Assembly (NCBI GenBank): GCA_037384645.1
Contig: JARRNT010000046.1
Coordinates: forward strand, 1 to 41,892
DNA from: RI-92 sp037384645
GTDB lineage: Bacteria; Pseudomonadota; Gammaproteobacteria; UBA6429; Thiohalophilaceae
Length of the DNA: 41,892 nucleotides
Direction: 5' to 3'
The notes under the pieces were generated by a model. The model worked only from the letters and a program-made list of their open reading frames with translations, made no database searches and was not told the origin of the DNA. Every line of letters starts with the position of its first letter. Position 1 is the stretch's first letter. Shown here piece after piece: positions 8,316-15,911 of the stretch. Made by a program: the position numbers and the translations under genes.

Positions 8316-9080
8316 GCCCTGCTTTTTGCTCTGGCCCTCCCCGTCTTCGCTGCGGAGCAGCACCAGTACCTGGAGGCAAATTATGTCGAAGGTGGCCTGA
8401 ATTATTCCTCGCTGACTAATGGCTACGGGAACTGGAAGGGCGCCTTTGTGCACGGCTCCTGGCAACAGGATAAAAATAATATCTGGCAGGCAGAAGTGCT
8501 GCACGCAAACGAATATAATGCCTGGGGCACCTATGCTTCAGTCGGCCTGACCCATACCTTTAATGATGACTGGTACGGCTCGCTGTTTGCCGGCACCAGC
8601 GACGGCGCCTTTTTCTTTCCCCGGTTGCGCGTCGATGCCTTTATCAATCGCAAACTCCTGAAAGACAGGAAGCTGGTGGCAACCCTGGGTGTCGGCTACG
8701 ATGAGGCTCAACAGGTAAACAAGGATTCGTCTCTCTACCTGGGTGCGAGTTACTACTTCGATGAGCCACTGGTGCTTGAAGGCGGTATCCGCTTTAACCG
8801 CAGCACGCCGGGTCCGGAAAACTCCGAACGCTACCGGGTTGCACTGACCTATGGCCGCGCTTTCGATCAGTATCTTATCGCCGAATACAACTGGGGCACG
8901 GAAGCTTATCAATACGTGTCGACGAATGTCTCAATTATGGATTTCAACAGCCGGATTTTAACCCTCACCTGGCGCAAGTGGGTGGCCAAAGACTGGGGGT
9001 TTGCCGTGCGTGGCGAGTTCTACCAGAGTGACGAGTTCAACCGGACCGGAGCCCAGATCAGTGTCTTCAAACACTACTAG
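8316..9080 (+). CDS. YaiO-family outer-membrane beta-barrel protein (5' end lost in gap)
   Basis: The visible 254 residues begin inside a signal peptide (ALLFALALPVFA, then AEQHQ), so only about 5-10 N-terminal residues are missing. The mature part shows alternating aromatic and polar strands, such as EANYVEGGLNYSSL, WYGSLFAGTSDGAFFFPR and SRILTLTWRKWV. It ends in an aromatic residue, FKHY, as expected for outer-membrane barrels. The DDWYGSLFAGTSD...FFPR stretch matches the YaiO family. In E. coli yaiO neighbours the glycosyltransferase gene yaiP and yaiS, which encodes an LmbE-type deacetylase-like protein. By position and fold it is the likely export pore of the exopolysaccharide, comparable to the barrel of PgaA. 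The start codon is not visible. Confidence 0.82.
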   Translation, partial: ALLFALALPVFAAEQHQYLEANYVEGGLNYSSLTNGYGNWKGAFVHGSWQQDKNNIWQAEVLHANEYNAWGTYASVGLTHTFNDDWYGSLFAGTSDGAFFFPRLRVDAFINRKLLKDRKLVATLGVGYDEAQQVNKDSSLYLGASYYFDEPLVLEGGIRFNRSTPGPENSERYRVALTYGRAFDQYLIAEYNWGTEAYQYVSTNVSIMDFNSRILTLTWRKWVAKDWGFAVRGEFYQSDEFNRTGAQISVFKHY

Positions 9081-9933
9081 TCAGTTGCCTGCGAATATCC
9101 CGGCACAACTCAAACAACGGGTTGAGGCCCTGCGCGATACCGGGCATTTTGGTGGAGTCATTTCTCCACATCGTGCACTTTTGACGATACCTTTACGCCG
9201 GCGGGAAATTTTACCCGCGCTTGGCCTGGCCCTGTTGTTATTGATTGTCTATATACTGGCACTGCACTGGGTTGCCGCGGGCTGGACAAGCATCCTGCAA
9301 TGGTGCCTCGACCTGTTCGGATTTCACAACGTCAGGCTGGCTTACTTTGGCTTCAGCGTAGGAGATTTCAATGTCTACACACCTTACGCATTATTAGGTG
9401 CCGCTGTTCCCACCGGCGGACAATGGACTGCCTCTGTTATTCTGACTGCAGTTATACTGCTTGTCTCGCTGATGTTGCCTGACCGCTTCACCCCGTTGGC
9501 TTATCTGTTACGCGCCATCATCATCATTCAGGCCATCGCCATCGTCTATTTCACTTTCTGGTCAGCACACTTTCCTTACAACCTCGCAGGATATCACGCC
9601 CTGATGATGCTGGCGGGTATGGCATTCATCGGTATAGTGCCGATAGTTTACTTCCTGACATATTACATATTTAACGTAAGCCTGTGGGAGAAACTTGTTT
9701 TCACCCTGTTGACGATGCTGTACCTGTACCTGGTTATTCCGTTGCAATATTTTGCACAGCTTTACCTGATACATACCTTTTCATTACTTTACATGCCTGT
9801 CCTCTTTTTGATATTCGGATTAATGACCGACGTCTTTTTACTGATTGCCCTGTATTCCTGGGCGATGAGCCGGTATAGCACATATCATCCACGTTCCAGC
9901 GAACAAGCCAGCAGCCATTTTTCAACGCCGTAA
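9061..9933 (+). CDS. Polytopic inner-membrane protein, function unknown
   Basis: This protein has 290 residues from GTG at 9061, which overlaps the last 20 bases of the yaiO-like gene. GGAG lies 9 nt before this GTG; the open frame extends further upstream but would overlap yaiO more deeply. A charged N-terminus of about 45 residues is followed by six or seven hydrophobic segments (about 52-75, 105-140, 147-168, 180-208, 213-245 and 248-275), rich in aromatic residues. There are no obvious catalytic motifs: no exosortase Cys/Arg/His set, and no MBOAT His. It is the last gene of the operon. It could be an accessory subunit of the synthase or an export regulator. I do not recognise the family. 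Confidence 0.72.
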   Translation: MSSNTTSQLPANIPAQLKQRVEALRDTGHFGGVISPHRALLTIPLRRREILPALGLALLLLIVYILALHWVAAGWTSILQWCLDLFGFHNVRLAYFGFSVGDFNVYTPYALLGAAVPTGGQWTASVILTAVILLVSLMLPDRFTPLAYLLRAIIIIQAIAIVYFTFWSAHFPYNLAGYHALMMLAGMAFIGIVPIVYFLTYYIFNVSLWEKLVFTLLTMLYLYLVIPLQYFAQLYLIHTFSLLYMPVLFLIFGLMTDVFLLIALYSWAMSRYSTYHPRSSEQASSHFSTP

Positions 9934-10055
9934 CAACTGAGCTAATGAGTCTCATTCGCGTGAGTCAGTTCATGACTTCATATTGAACGACTTCAAAGCA
10001 AGTACTTATGTTTAATATGATGAATTAGATCAAATACTAATACATAGCATTCCAT

Positions 10056-10061
10056 TATAAT
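10056..10061 (+). promoter_or_regulatory. Predicted -10 box for the lipoprotein gene
   Basis: A perfect TATAAT sits 42 bp before the lipoprotein ATG, in an AT-rich stretch (about 10005-10085) unlike the GC-rich flanks. No good -35 box lies 16-18 bp upstream, so the promoter may need an activator. The 9934-10102 intergenic region also holds a short palindrome, AATGAG-T-CTCATT (9944-9956), of unknown role. Confidence 0.45.
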
Positions 10062-10102
10062 GTTGAAATGTGTCTTAATATAAATCAACCTAAGGAAGAG
10101 TT

Positions 10103-10423
10103 ATGAAAAAATTTGTAATGATTATCGCATTTTTAGCCATTGGCCTTGCGGGCTGCTCAGATAAGAAAGCTGATAATACATCGAGTCAGCAAAGTGACAC
10201 GACCACTACCACACCAGCGGCGCCATCAGATTCTGGTTCGACCACTACCGCCGCCCCCTCCTCAGATTCAACCGCGCCAGCGACAGACACATCAGCAGCG
10301 CCGAGCAATAATGCCGCACCAGCAACCAACTCTACGTCAGACACTGGTACCACAACCTCAACAACTGACACCACAACGACTACTGACAAGAAAAAGGAAG
10401 ATGGGGCCTCTGAAACGAAATAG
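10103..10423 (+). CDS. Small Thr/Ser/Ala-rich lipoprotein
   Basis: This 106-residue protein begins MKKFVMIIAFLAIGLAGCSDKK, a clear lipoprotein signal peptide with lipobox LAGC (Cys18). The mature part is almost wholly low-complexity Thr, Ser, Ala, Pro and Asp (for example TTTTTPAAPSDSG and TSTTDTTTTT), ending in a charged KKKEDGASETK tail. This looks like a disordered, membrane-tethered linker; no catalytic domain is present. AAGGAAGAG is a good ribosome-binding site, and an intrinsic terminator follows, so it is a single-gene unit. Similar small lipoproteins are often highly expressed, but the function is unknown. Confidence 0.85.
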   Translation: MKKFVMIIAFLAIGLAGCSDKKADNTSSQQSDTTTTTPAAPSDSGSTTTAAPSSDSTAPATDTSAAPSNNAAPATNSTSDTGTTTSTTDTTTTTDKKKEDGASETK

Positions 10424-10445
10424 CCACCAGGTATTTGTTTTTATT

Positions 10446-10476
10446 ATAAACCTGCCAGAACATGGCAGGTTTTTTT
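10446..10476 (+). terminator. Intrinsic terminator after the lipoprotein gene
   Basis: AAACCTGCCA (10448-10457), loop GAACA and TGGCAGGTTT (10463-10472) form a perfect 10-bp stem that runs into a T7 tract. It lies 23 nt after the lipoprotein stop codon. This is a textbook Rho-independent terminator and separates the lipoprotein from the HD-GYP gene. Confidence 0.93.
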
Positions 10477-10699
10477 ACAGGACACGCCGGACTGTAACTG
10501 AAAATAGCCTCCACCGGGGCCTGACAGGTTCCTGATTTTGCGACAGCCCTACAACTGATACGCCCGTGCTCTATATTGTACGTGTATATTTGTGTGAACC
10601 CGTTGGCAGTTTTTTTAAAGGGGTAATCAGGCAGGCCGATATATGCTGAACAAGGCACGCGTTGTCTGAAAATCAGGATTGCAAGGAAAGTCGCATTGT

Positions 10700-11944
10700 A
10701 TGGATATTGCCAAGATCAAGCTTCCGGTGGATTACCTCAAAATCGGCATGTACGTGTCCGCCCTGGACCGTCCGTGGATTGAAACACCCTTTATCTTTCA
10801 GGGTTTTCTGATTACTAACGAAGGCGAACTCGACCAGTTACAGCAGTACTGCAAATACGTTTACGTCGACCGCGGCAAGAGCCGGGTCAAGATCCCCGAG
10901 GCCAATGTCCTTATCACCGAACAGGCCAAAATGGAACCGCCTGTCGTCAAGTTCCGGGAACCCCTGCCTTACCAGGGGCAATTCGAAGAAGAATTTCCCC
11001 GGGCCAAAAAGATCTTCGAGCAGGTACAGACCCAGCTCAAAAATTCGTTCAGGGACGTGCGTATCGGCCGTGGCCTGCGTTCGTCGGATATCCGTCAAAG
11101 CGTGGAAAACATCATGAAAAGCATCATCCGCAACCCGGATGCCATGATGTTAATGACCAACATGAAGGCCATGGATGAGTACCTGGTCACGCATTCCATG
11201 AACGTTTGTATCCTTTGCCTGATCTTTGCCCGCTTCCTGGGGCTCGAGGAAGATACCATGCGCAAGCTTGGCATGGGTGCATTATTGCATGATGTCGGTG
11301 AAATTCGACTGCCCAAGGAACTGTTGGACAAGCCATCGGAATTAAACGCGGAAGAACACGCAACGGTGGAAAAGCATACCGAATACGGTGCATCCATTCT
11401 CAAGGAAAACAACGGCATACCGAAAGAGGCGATCGATATCGCCATGCATCACCATGAACGCCTCGACCGTTCCGGCTACCCAAAAAAGCTGGGCGGCCAG
11501 GAGATCAGCAGAAATGCAAAAATTGTCGGGATCGTTGATATCTACGATGCGTTGACCAGTGCCCGACCCTATCGCACCTACATGAGCAGCACCGATGCGC
11601 TCAAGAGTATGTATGACTGGCGCGGCAGCCTGTTTGATACCACCCTGGTGGAAAAATTTATCCAGTGCGTCGGCATCTACCCGGTGGGCAGCACCCTGGA
11701 ACTCAACAGCGGCGAAATCGGCATCGTGATTTCCGCCAGCCCGGAAAATCGCCTGTACCCGAAGATGCTGCTGGTAAAAGAGCAACGCAATAAATTCTAT
11801 GAACTGCCAAGGATCATCAATCTGAGCCAGTTCAAGGACCGCGAAGACAATCTCTATGACATCAAGGGCATCGTGCAACCCGAGCAGGTCGGGGTGGATC
11901 TGAAGCGTTATATCCTGCGCGAGCTGGTGGCCCAGATCGCCTAA
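10700..11944 (+). CDS. HD-GYP domain cyclic-di-GMP phosphodiesterase with N-terminal DUF3391
   Basis: This 415-residue cytoplasmic protein should hydrolyse c-di-GMP and so lower biofilm-promoting signalling. The N-terminal ~130 residues (IKLPVDYLKIGMYV, then KYVYVD) match the DUF3391 domain common in this group. The HD-GYP domain follows, with HSMNV, LLHDVGE (H197, D198), HHHERLD (250-256) and SGYP (258-261). HDVGE replaces the common HD-x-GK, and R257 replaces the usual Gly of DGSGYP, while the GYP itself is intact. No membrane segments are seen. The start is ATG 10700 because AAGGAAAG lies upstream and DUF3391 starts there; an in-frame TTG at 10679 is less likely. The stop codon overlaps that of the converging adenylate cyclase gene. 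Confidence 0.9.
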   Translation: MDIAKIKLPVDYLKIGMYVSALDRPWIETPFIFQGFLITNEGELDQLQQYCKYVYVDRGKSRVKIPEANVLITEQAKMEPPVVKFREPLPYQGQFEEEFPRAKKIFEQVQTQLKNSFRDVRIGRGLRSSDIRQSVENIMKSIIRNPDAMMLMTNMKAMDEYLVTHSMNVCILCLIFARFLGLEEDTMRKLGMGALLHDVGEIRLPKELLDKPSELNAEEHATVEKHTEYGASILKENNGIPKEAIDIAMHHHERLDRSGYPKKLGGQEISRNAKIVGIVDIYDALTSARPYRTYMSSTDALKSMYDWRGSLFDTTLVEKFIQCVGIYPVGSTLELNSGEIGIVISASPENRLYPKMLLVKEQRNKFYELPRIINLSQFKDREDNLYDIKGIVQPEQVGVDLKRYILRELVAQIA

Positions 11945-13500
11945 TTGGCTTTCAGCATGCTGACTTCGTAATCAGAGACTGCACCATAGACGTGTACCGG
12001 ATCTGACTTGCCGCGCACCCGTTGCGGTCCCAGGTCCACGAAGGTACTACGCTCTTCCTCTGGCAATAGCCTGAAGACATTGTCGGAGACAATAATCCGG
12101 TAACCCAGACGCTTGCTCAGTCCGTCGAGCCGGCTGGCCGTATTCACCACGTCACCGATAAAGGTGTATTCGTAACGATCCGCTGAGCCTATAGTGCCAG
12201 CCACCGCCCGCCCCATGTGAATGCCGACCCCTATATCAAACTCCTTGTCATCACCAAGGTTGATGTTCTTGGTGTGCGAAATGATATGCATGGCAGTCTG
12301 GATGGCATCGAGTGCGGCATTGTCCTTGCCCTCGACACCGAACACTGCAAGGATAGCATCCCCCATGAACTTGTTAATCAGACCATTGTGTGCCGTTATG
12401 AGATCAGAGATCTTGGCAAAAAAGGCATTGAGGAAACGGATAACGACATCCGGCGGCGTATTCTCCACAAAATTGGTAAATCGTCGCAGATCGCAAAACA
12501 GGATCGCTACTTCATAATCCTGTCCCTGCCTGAGCATTTGCGCGTCGCCACCGAGCAGTTTTTGCATGATATTCGGGCTGACAATCCGTTCCAGTACCGA
12601 CGTGACCTTTTGTTTTTCACGCAATTCCTCGATCAGCTTGTTGGTTTGTTGTGCCAGCATGGCAAATTCATCCTGGCTCATGATGGGTACAAAAGAGTCG
12701 AGGTTGCCTTTCTGCAGTTCTTCCAGTACATGGATTTGCGAATCGAGTAGATGCTGCTGGTTCTTGGCATAGGAGTACGCGACGCGCATGGCAAAGCCGA
12801 TGATCATCAGGGTCATGATGACAATGTCGTACAGAAATACGTTACGCATGGATTCGACATTGAGGCGATTACTCGACAGTAACTGATAAAGGATCAGGTG
12901 AGCAGAGAAATACAACGCAACAATCGTGATCAGAATGGTTGTCACGATGAACAGGCGCAAACGCTTGGTGCTTGACTCGAAGTGGATATCCTTGGCAAAA
13001 ATAAAGCGCCGTTCATAGTAACAGCGGCGCTCGGTATTGAGTGCGCTATCGACCGCGACAAAATAACCGTAGACCACGGTACCGATCGCAAATTTATACG
13101 CGATAATAGCGGGAATCGATATAATATTGTGCCTGATCATGACAAACCCGAATACCGCACCGCCGATGTAGAGTCCGAGGCTGATAAAAAATTCGGTGTT
13201 GACAATATTCTGACTTGGGTCCTGCACGAATACCCAGTAGTCTATTGCCATGCGGGCCACCGCCATGGCAAGAAAGGTCAGGCAGGTCAGCATGAACAAT
13301 TGCAGATTATCCAGCTGCATCTGCGGAGCATGTCCCTGGGTATAGACGAATACCAGCAGCGCGCCCAGGATGATATACAAATATCGCAGGCGGGTATTGG
13401 ATGACCAGTCCTGTTCGGAAAACAGATTTTGCAGCAGTGAGACGTGCTTTAGTGATGTCATGTGTTGTGGTTCAGAAGTCTCTGTGTTGTAGGGGGACAT
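11941..13500 (-). CDS. Membrane class III adenylate/guanylate cyclase
   Basis: This is an integral-membrane cyclase making cAMP from ATP. It has about 519 residues from ATG 13500; in-frame starts at 13590 (TTG), 13527 and 13461 are possible, and none has a strong ribosome-binding site. Six membrane segments occupy about residues 25-235. A HAMP-like linker (VLEELQKGNLDSFVPIMSQDEF) leads into the cyclase domain. The first metal Asp is in FCDLRRF, the second in FMGDAI; Lys in INKFMGD and Asp in TFIGD are the adenine-selecting pair, and the transition-state Asn and Arg are in VVNTASRLD. All key residues for an active adenylate cyclase are present. It converges with the HD-GYP gene and their stop codons overlap by 4 bp. 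The sensing role of the six-helix part is unknown. Confidence 0.88.
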   Translation of the reverse strand: MSPYNTETSEPQHMTSLKHVSLLQNLFSEQDWSSNTRLRYLYIILGALLVFVYTQGHAPQMQLDNLQLFMLTCLTFLAMAVARMAIDYWVFVQDPSQNIVNTEFFISLGLYIGGAVFGFVMIRHNIISIPAIIAYKFAIGTVVYGYFVAVDSALNTERRCYYERRFIFAKDIHFESSTKRLRLFIVTTILITIVALYFSAHLILYQLLSSNRLNVESMRNVFLYDIVIMTLMIIGFAMRVAYSYAKNQQHLLDSQIHVLEELQKGNLDSFVPIMSQDEFAMLAQQTNKLIEELREKQKVTSVLERIVSPNIMQKLLGGDAQMLRQGQDYEVAILFCDLRRFTNFVENTPPDVVIRFLNAFFAKISDLITAHNGLINKFMGDAILAVFGVEGKDNAALDAIQTAMHIISHTKNINLGDDKEFDIGVGIHMGRAVAGTIGSADRYEYTFIGDVVNTASRLDGLSKRLGYRIIVSDNVFRLLPEEERSTFVDLGPQRVRGKSDPVHVYGAVSDYEVSMLKAN

Positions 13501-13590
13501 CGCCACAGCGCCTGGCGCTTCACCCATAAATAGCAAAAGGGTGAAACCGCCTCTGACATGCAGCTGCCCCGGTAAATACCCGATAGCCAA

Positions 13591-13921
13591 GACCTTTATC
13601 GGCCCGAGGCGGCCAAATCCTTAACATTCAAACGGATAACCAGCATTTTGCATGGTTAACCTAGTGAAAATCGCAGGCTGAAGGGCGGCACCCCCCTCTG
13701 AATACGAGAAATCACTTATTTATTATAATGTTAACAATGGTGCCCCTGCGACCCGCGATGGGGCCTAATTGACGCTAATCAGCAGATCCCGGCAGCTTGC
13801 TTGAACTCACTTGCCGGGCCCGACTAAAATCGCGCGCAAGCTATACGTTTCCGCCACAATCTGCGGGAGGTGGCGTGCGGCTAACCAGCACTCTCGCCCA
13901 GGGAATCCAGGTACCACGTTC
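13591..13921. other. Intergenic stretch between cyclase and broken acyltransferase genes
   Basis: No convincing gene is seen in this 331-bp stretch. A TATAAT lies at 13724-13729 on the plus strand in a short AT-rich island, with no clear -35. Short open frames on the plus strand (from about 13797 and 13811) run into the acyltransferase fragment but have no recognisable protein features before it. The rest is GC-rich, without terminators or clear repeats. Confidence 0.6.
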
Positions 13922-14266
13922 ATGCAGACCAAGGTGCTCCGCCAGTCACTCCGCAGTCACATGCCGCAACTCGATGGCGTGCGCGGGATCGCCATCCTCT
14001 GGGTCATTCTGCACAACGCGGCACTGGACAATGTCGGCCCGTCACAAAGCCTGCTCATGAGCGTGATCGACATGCTCGGCAACATGGGCTGGGTCGGGGT
14101 GCAGCTGTTCTTTGTCCTCTCCGGTTTCCTGATCACCGGCATCCTGCTCGACGGGCGCGGCGCGACCAACCAGTTTCGCCACTTCTATGCACGTCGCACC
14201 CTGCGCATCTTTCCGTTGTATTATGGATTTTTGTGCCTGGCTAAGGGTATTTCGGTATCAGGGTAG
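13922..14266 (+). pseudogene. Truncated acyltransferase family 3 (OafA/YrhL-like) fragment
   Basis: Only 114 residues remain of a family whose members usually have 350-650. The visible part is the family's N-terminus: MPQLDGVRGIAILWVILHN, a membrane segment, WVGVQLFFVLSGFLITGILLDG, and FYARRTLRIFPLYYGFL. These are the OafA/acyltransferase-3 signatures, including the R/H region and FVLSGFLIT. After FPLYYGFL the frame reads a few unrelated residues and stops at 14266; no continuation is seen in any frame before the next gene at 14293. A deletion has therefore removed most of the gene. The intact enzyme would O-acylate a polysaccharide or LPS; the fragment is unlikely to function. Confidence 0.85.
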
Positions 14267-14292
14267 GTGCTTCAGAAAGGTTGACCCATCCG

Positions 14293-15345
14293 TTACTGGT
14301 CACGATCACAGGATGTCAGGTATAGCGCATCGGCTTCAGCTTGTTGTCCGGCCAGTTCAGTGACCCGGTAAACAGGCTGGGTTTCCCGCAACGAGAACCC
14401 CAGCTTTTGCAAACAATGTGCAATGTCTGCGAGACCGCCGAATTCCAGCATAACACCGTGGTAGCCCTGCCGGTACATTTCCCTGGCAAACAGGCCAAGC
14501 ATGACCGGCAAAACCGTCGTGTTGTCGCTGGCGAGAAAATCCAGCACGGTGATCAACTTGTTCTGGCGCACGATGTACACGATATAACCGTCAATAGAAT
14601 CATCCATTGCCTGCAAGGCCATGATACGGGTCTGGCCGGCAAAATTATTGCCGAAGCGCCATTGCAAAAACCCGCTGTCACGCACCGCCATGGGTCCCGC
14701 GGTTTTACTCACGCGTGACCACAGTTCATCGAAACGTGCATCAAATTGCGATAGCTCTACCAGCTTGCCGTACTGCATGCTTCGTCGCAGACGTAATGAC
14801 AGGCGTATCTGATTGACAAGATCAAACACTTTACCCAGCGTACTTGCCAGGGGCTTCGCCAGGCCTTTGCGTCGCAACCAGATATGCAGGCGCAAGGGTT
14901 TTGCATAGCGGTTGATCATGCCCATCTTGCTGTAGCCGGCGCGCCGGTATAATGCCTCGGATTTTTGATTGGGGAAACCGTAGAGCAGGCAAGCCTGTTT
15001 TTCCTGCTGCTCTCGTTCGACCACCTGGCGCACCAGGGTCAACGCCGGACCAATCGAACGATGATACTGATCAACCACAAGGTCAGCACAAATACCGCAG
15101 CCCACAACCTCCCCTTTCACCCACCAGCGTCGAGGGACAATCCCCTGCACGCCGATGACCTGGGTCTGATCCGCATACTCCAGCAAATACAGGCGCCCCG
15201 CGCCTTGTGGTGTCTGGCCGTAACACCAGTCGTACTTGACGGGATGAGACTCAGGAAAAGGGAAGACCTGTCGCCACAGCCTCAGTATGGTGTCGCGATC
15301 CTGCACCACATCGGCCGGGCGTATTCTGTATTGCATTATCGACAT
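14293..15345 (-). CDS. GNAT-family acyltransferase-like protein
   Basis: This 350-residue cytoplasmic protein has the layout of a double-GNAT protein. The first half contains WVKGEVVGCGICADLVV and a CoA-binding-like segment (GPALTLVRQVV), then LLYGFPNQKSEALYRRAGY. The second half (FLQWRFGNNF to LLCLQKLGF-like helices) resembles a second GNAT fold. It ends 27 nt from the truncated acyltransferase and sits 41 nt downstream of an acyl carrier protein gene, forming a likely operon with it. That pairing suggests that it moves an acyl group from the carrier protein to a sugar or amino-sugar acceptor. The substrate is unknown. ATG at 15345 is used; an in-frame ATG at 15336 is possible and neither has a clear ribosome-binding site. 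Confidence 0.75.
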   Translation of the reverse strand: MSIMQYRIRPADVVQDRDTILRLWRQVFPFPESHPVKYDWCYGQTPQGAGRLYLLEYADQTQVIGVQGIVPRRWWVKGEVVGCGICADLVVDQYHRSIGPALTLVRQVVEREQQEKQACLLYGFPNQKSEALYRRAGYSKMGMINRYAKPLRLHIWLRRKGLAKPLASTLGKVFDLVNQIRLSLRLRRSMQYGKLVELSQFDARFDELWSRVSKTAGPMAVRDSGFLQWRFGNNFAGQTRIMALQAMDDSIDGYIVYIVRQNKLITVLDFLASDNTTVLPVMLGLFAREMYRQGYHGVMLEFGGLADIAHCLQKLGFSLRETQPVYRVTELAGQQAEADALYLTSCDRDQ

Positions 15346-15386
15346 AGAAGTGCTGTGTGAGCTTGCGTCACAGCGTAAACGCAGTA

Positions 15387-15641
15387 TCAGCTTGCCGCGC
15401 CTTTGCCGCCAACAAAGGCAACGATATTTTGTACGCTATCCAGATTTTCCGGCACCAGTTCATCATCGTTGACCTGGAACTGGTATTCGTCTTCCAGGAA
15501 AGCCACCAGTTCCATGACTCCGGTGGAATCGATGACGCCCTTTTCCAGCAGTGACTCCTCACTACTGAGCACAGACTCATCATTCGTGAACATGAAATTT
15601 TCCAGGATGAATCCGCGTACCTTTTGTTCCACTGCCGACAT
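15387..15641 (-). CDS. Acyl carrier protein
   Basis: This 84-residue protein carries acyl groups on a phosphopantetheine arm attached to Ser39 in the motif GVIDSTGVMEL. It has the ACP four-helix length and acidic composition (EDEYQFQVNDDELVPENLDS). The start ATG at 15641 is supported by AGAGGA just upstream; the longer open frame to 15737 has no such site. It is not the fatty-acid-synthase AcpP, whose motif is normally DSLDTVEL; here Ser is followed by Thr-Gly-Val, as in accessory ACPs. It is likely co-transcribed with the GNAT-like gene, so it probably supplies an acyl donor for envelope modification. Confidence 0.88.
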   Translation of the reverse strand: MSAVEQKVRGFILENFMFTNDESVLSSEESLLEKGVIDSTGVMELVAFLEDEYQFQVNDDELVPENLDSVQNIVAFVGGKGAAS

Positions 15642-15911
15642 ACTGCATTCCTCTTTGACAAAAATTTCCTTTGTGGCCGTAATCGTATCATGCGGGGTGC
15701 TGAACCAGGACTGTAGCCGGGCCAGCAAGGATAACACAACGCATTATCGCCAATGTTGGAGCATACTGTCATGCACTCATGCAGGTGCTGCCTATCATCT
15801 CCATGTCTGCGGACGAAATTTCAATACCCTCGGCCTTGGGCTAAAATAGGGAAACCATCGCCAGCGATGACAGTCATAACCGGCATATTCACGAGGATTT
15901 CTCCCCAGCGC

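Noticed and set aside
7101..9080. One 659-residue protein joining WecB to an outer-membrane barrel
   Set aside because: The join crosses 36 N, and the second part begins with a signal peptide. A cytoplasmic epimerase fused to a signal peptide is not plausible.
9061..9933. Exosortase/archaeosortase
   Set aside because: The membrane layout is suggestive, but the conserved Cys, Arg and His active-site residues are absent.
9944..9956. AATGAG-T-CTCATT as a terminator of the exopolysaccharide operon
   Set aside because: The stem is short and AT-rich, with no T-tract. It may be a small operator or chance.
10601..10617. TTGGCAG-T7 as a sigma-54 promoter before the HD-GYP gene
   Set aside because: The -24 half fits, but the -12 GC is missing.
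13797..14060. Short frames upstream of the acyltransferase fragment as separate genes
   Set aside because: There is no recognisable protein feature before the acyltransferase start at 13922 and no good ribosome-binding site.
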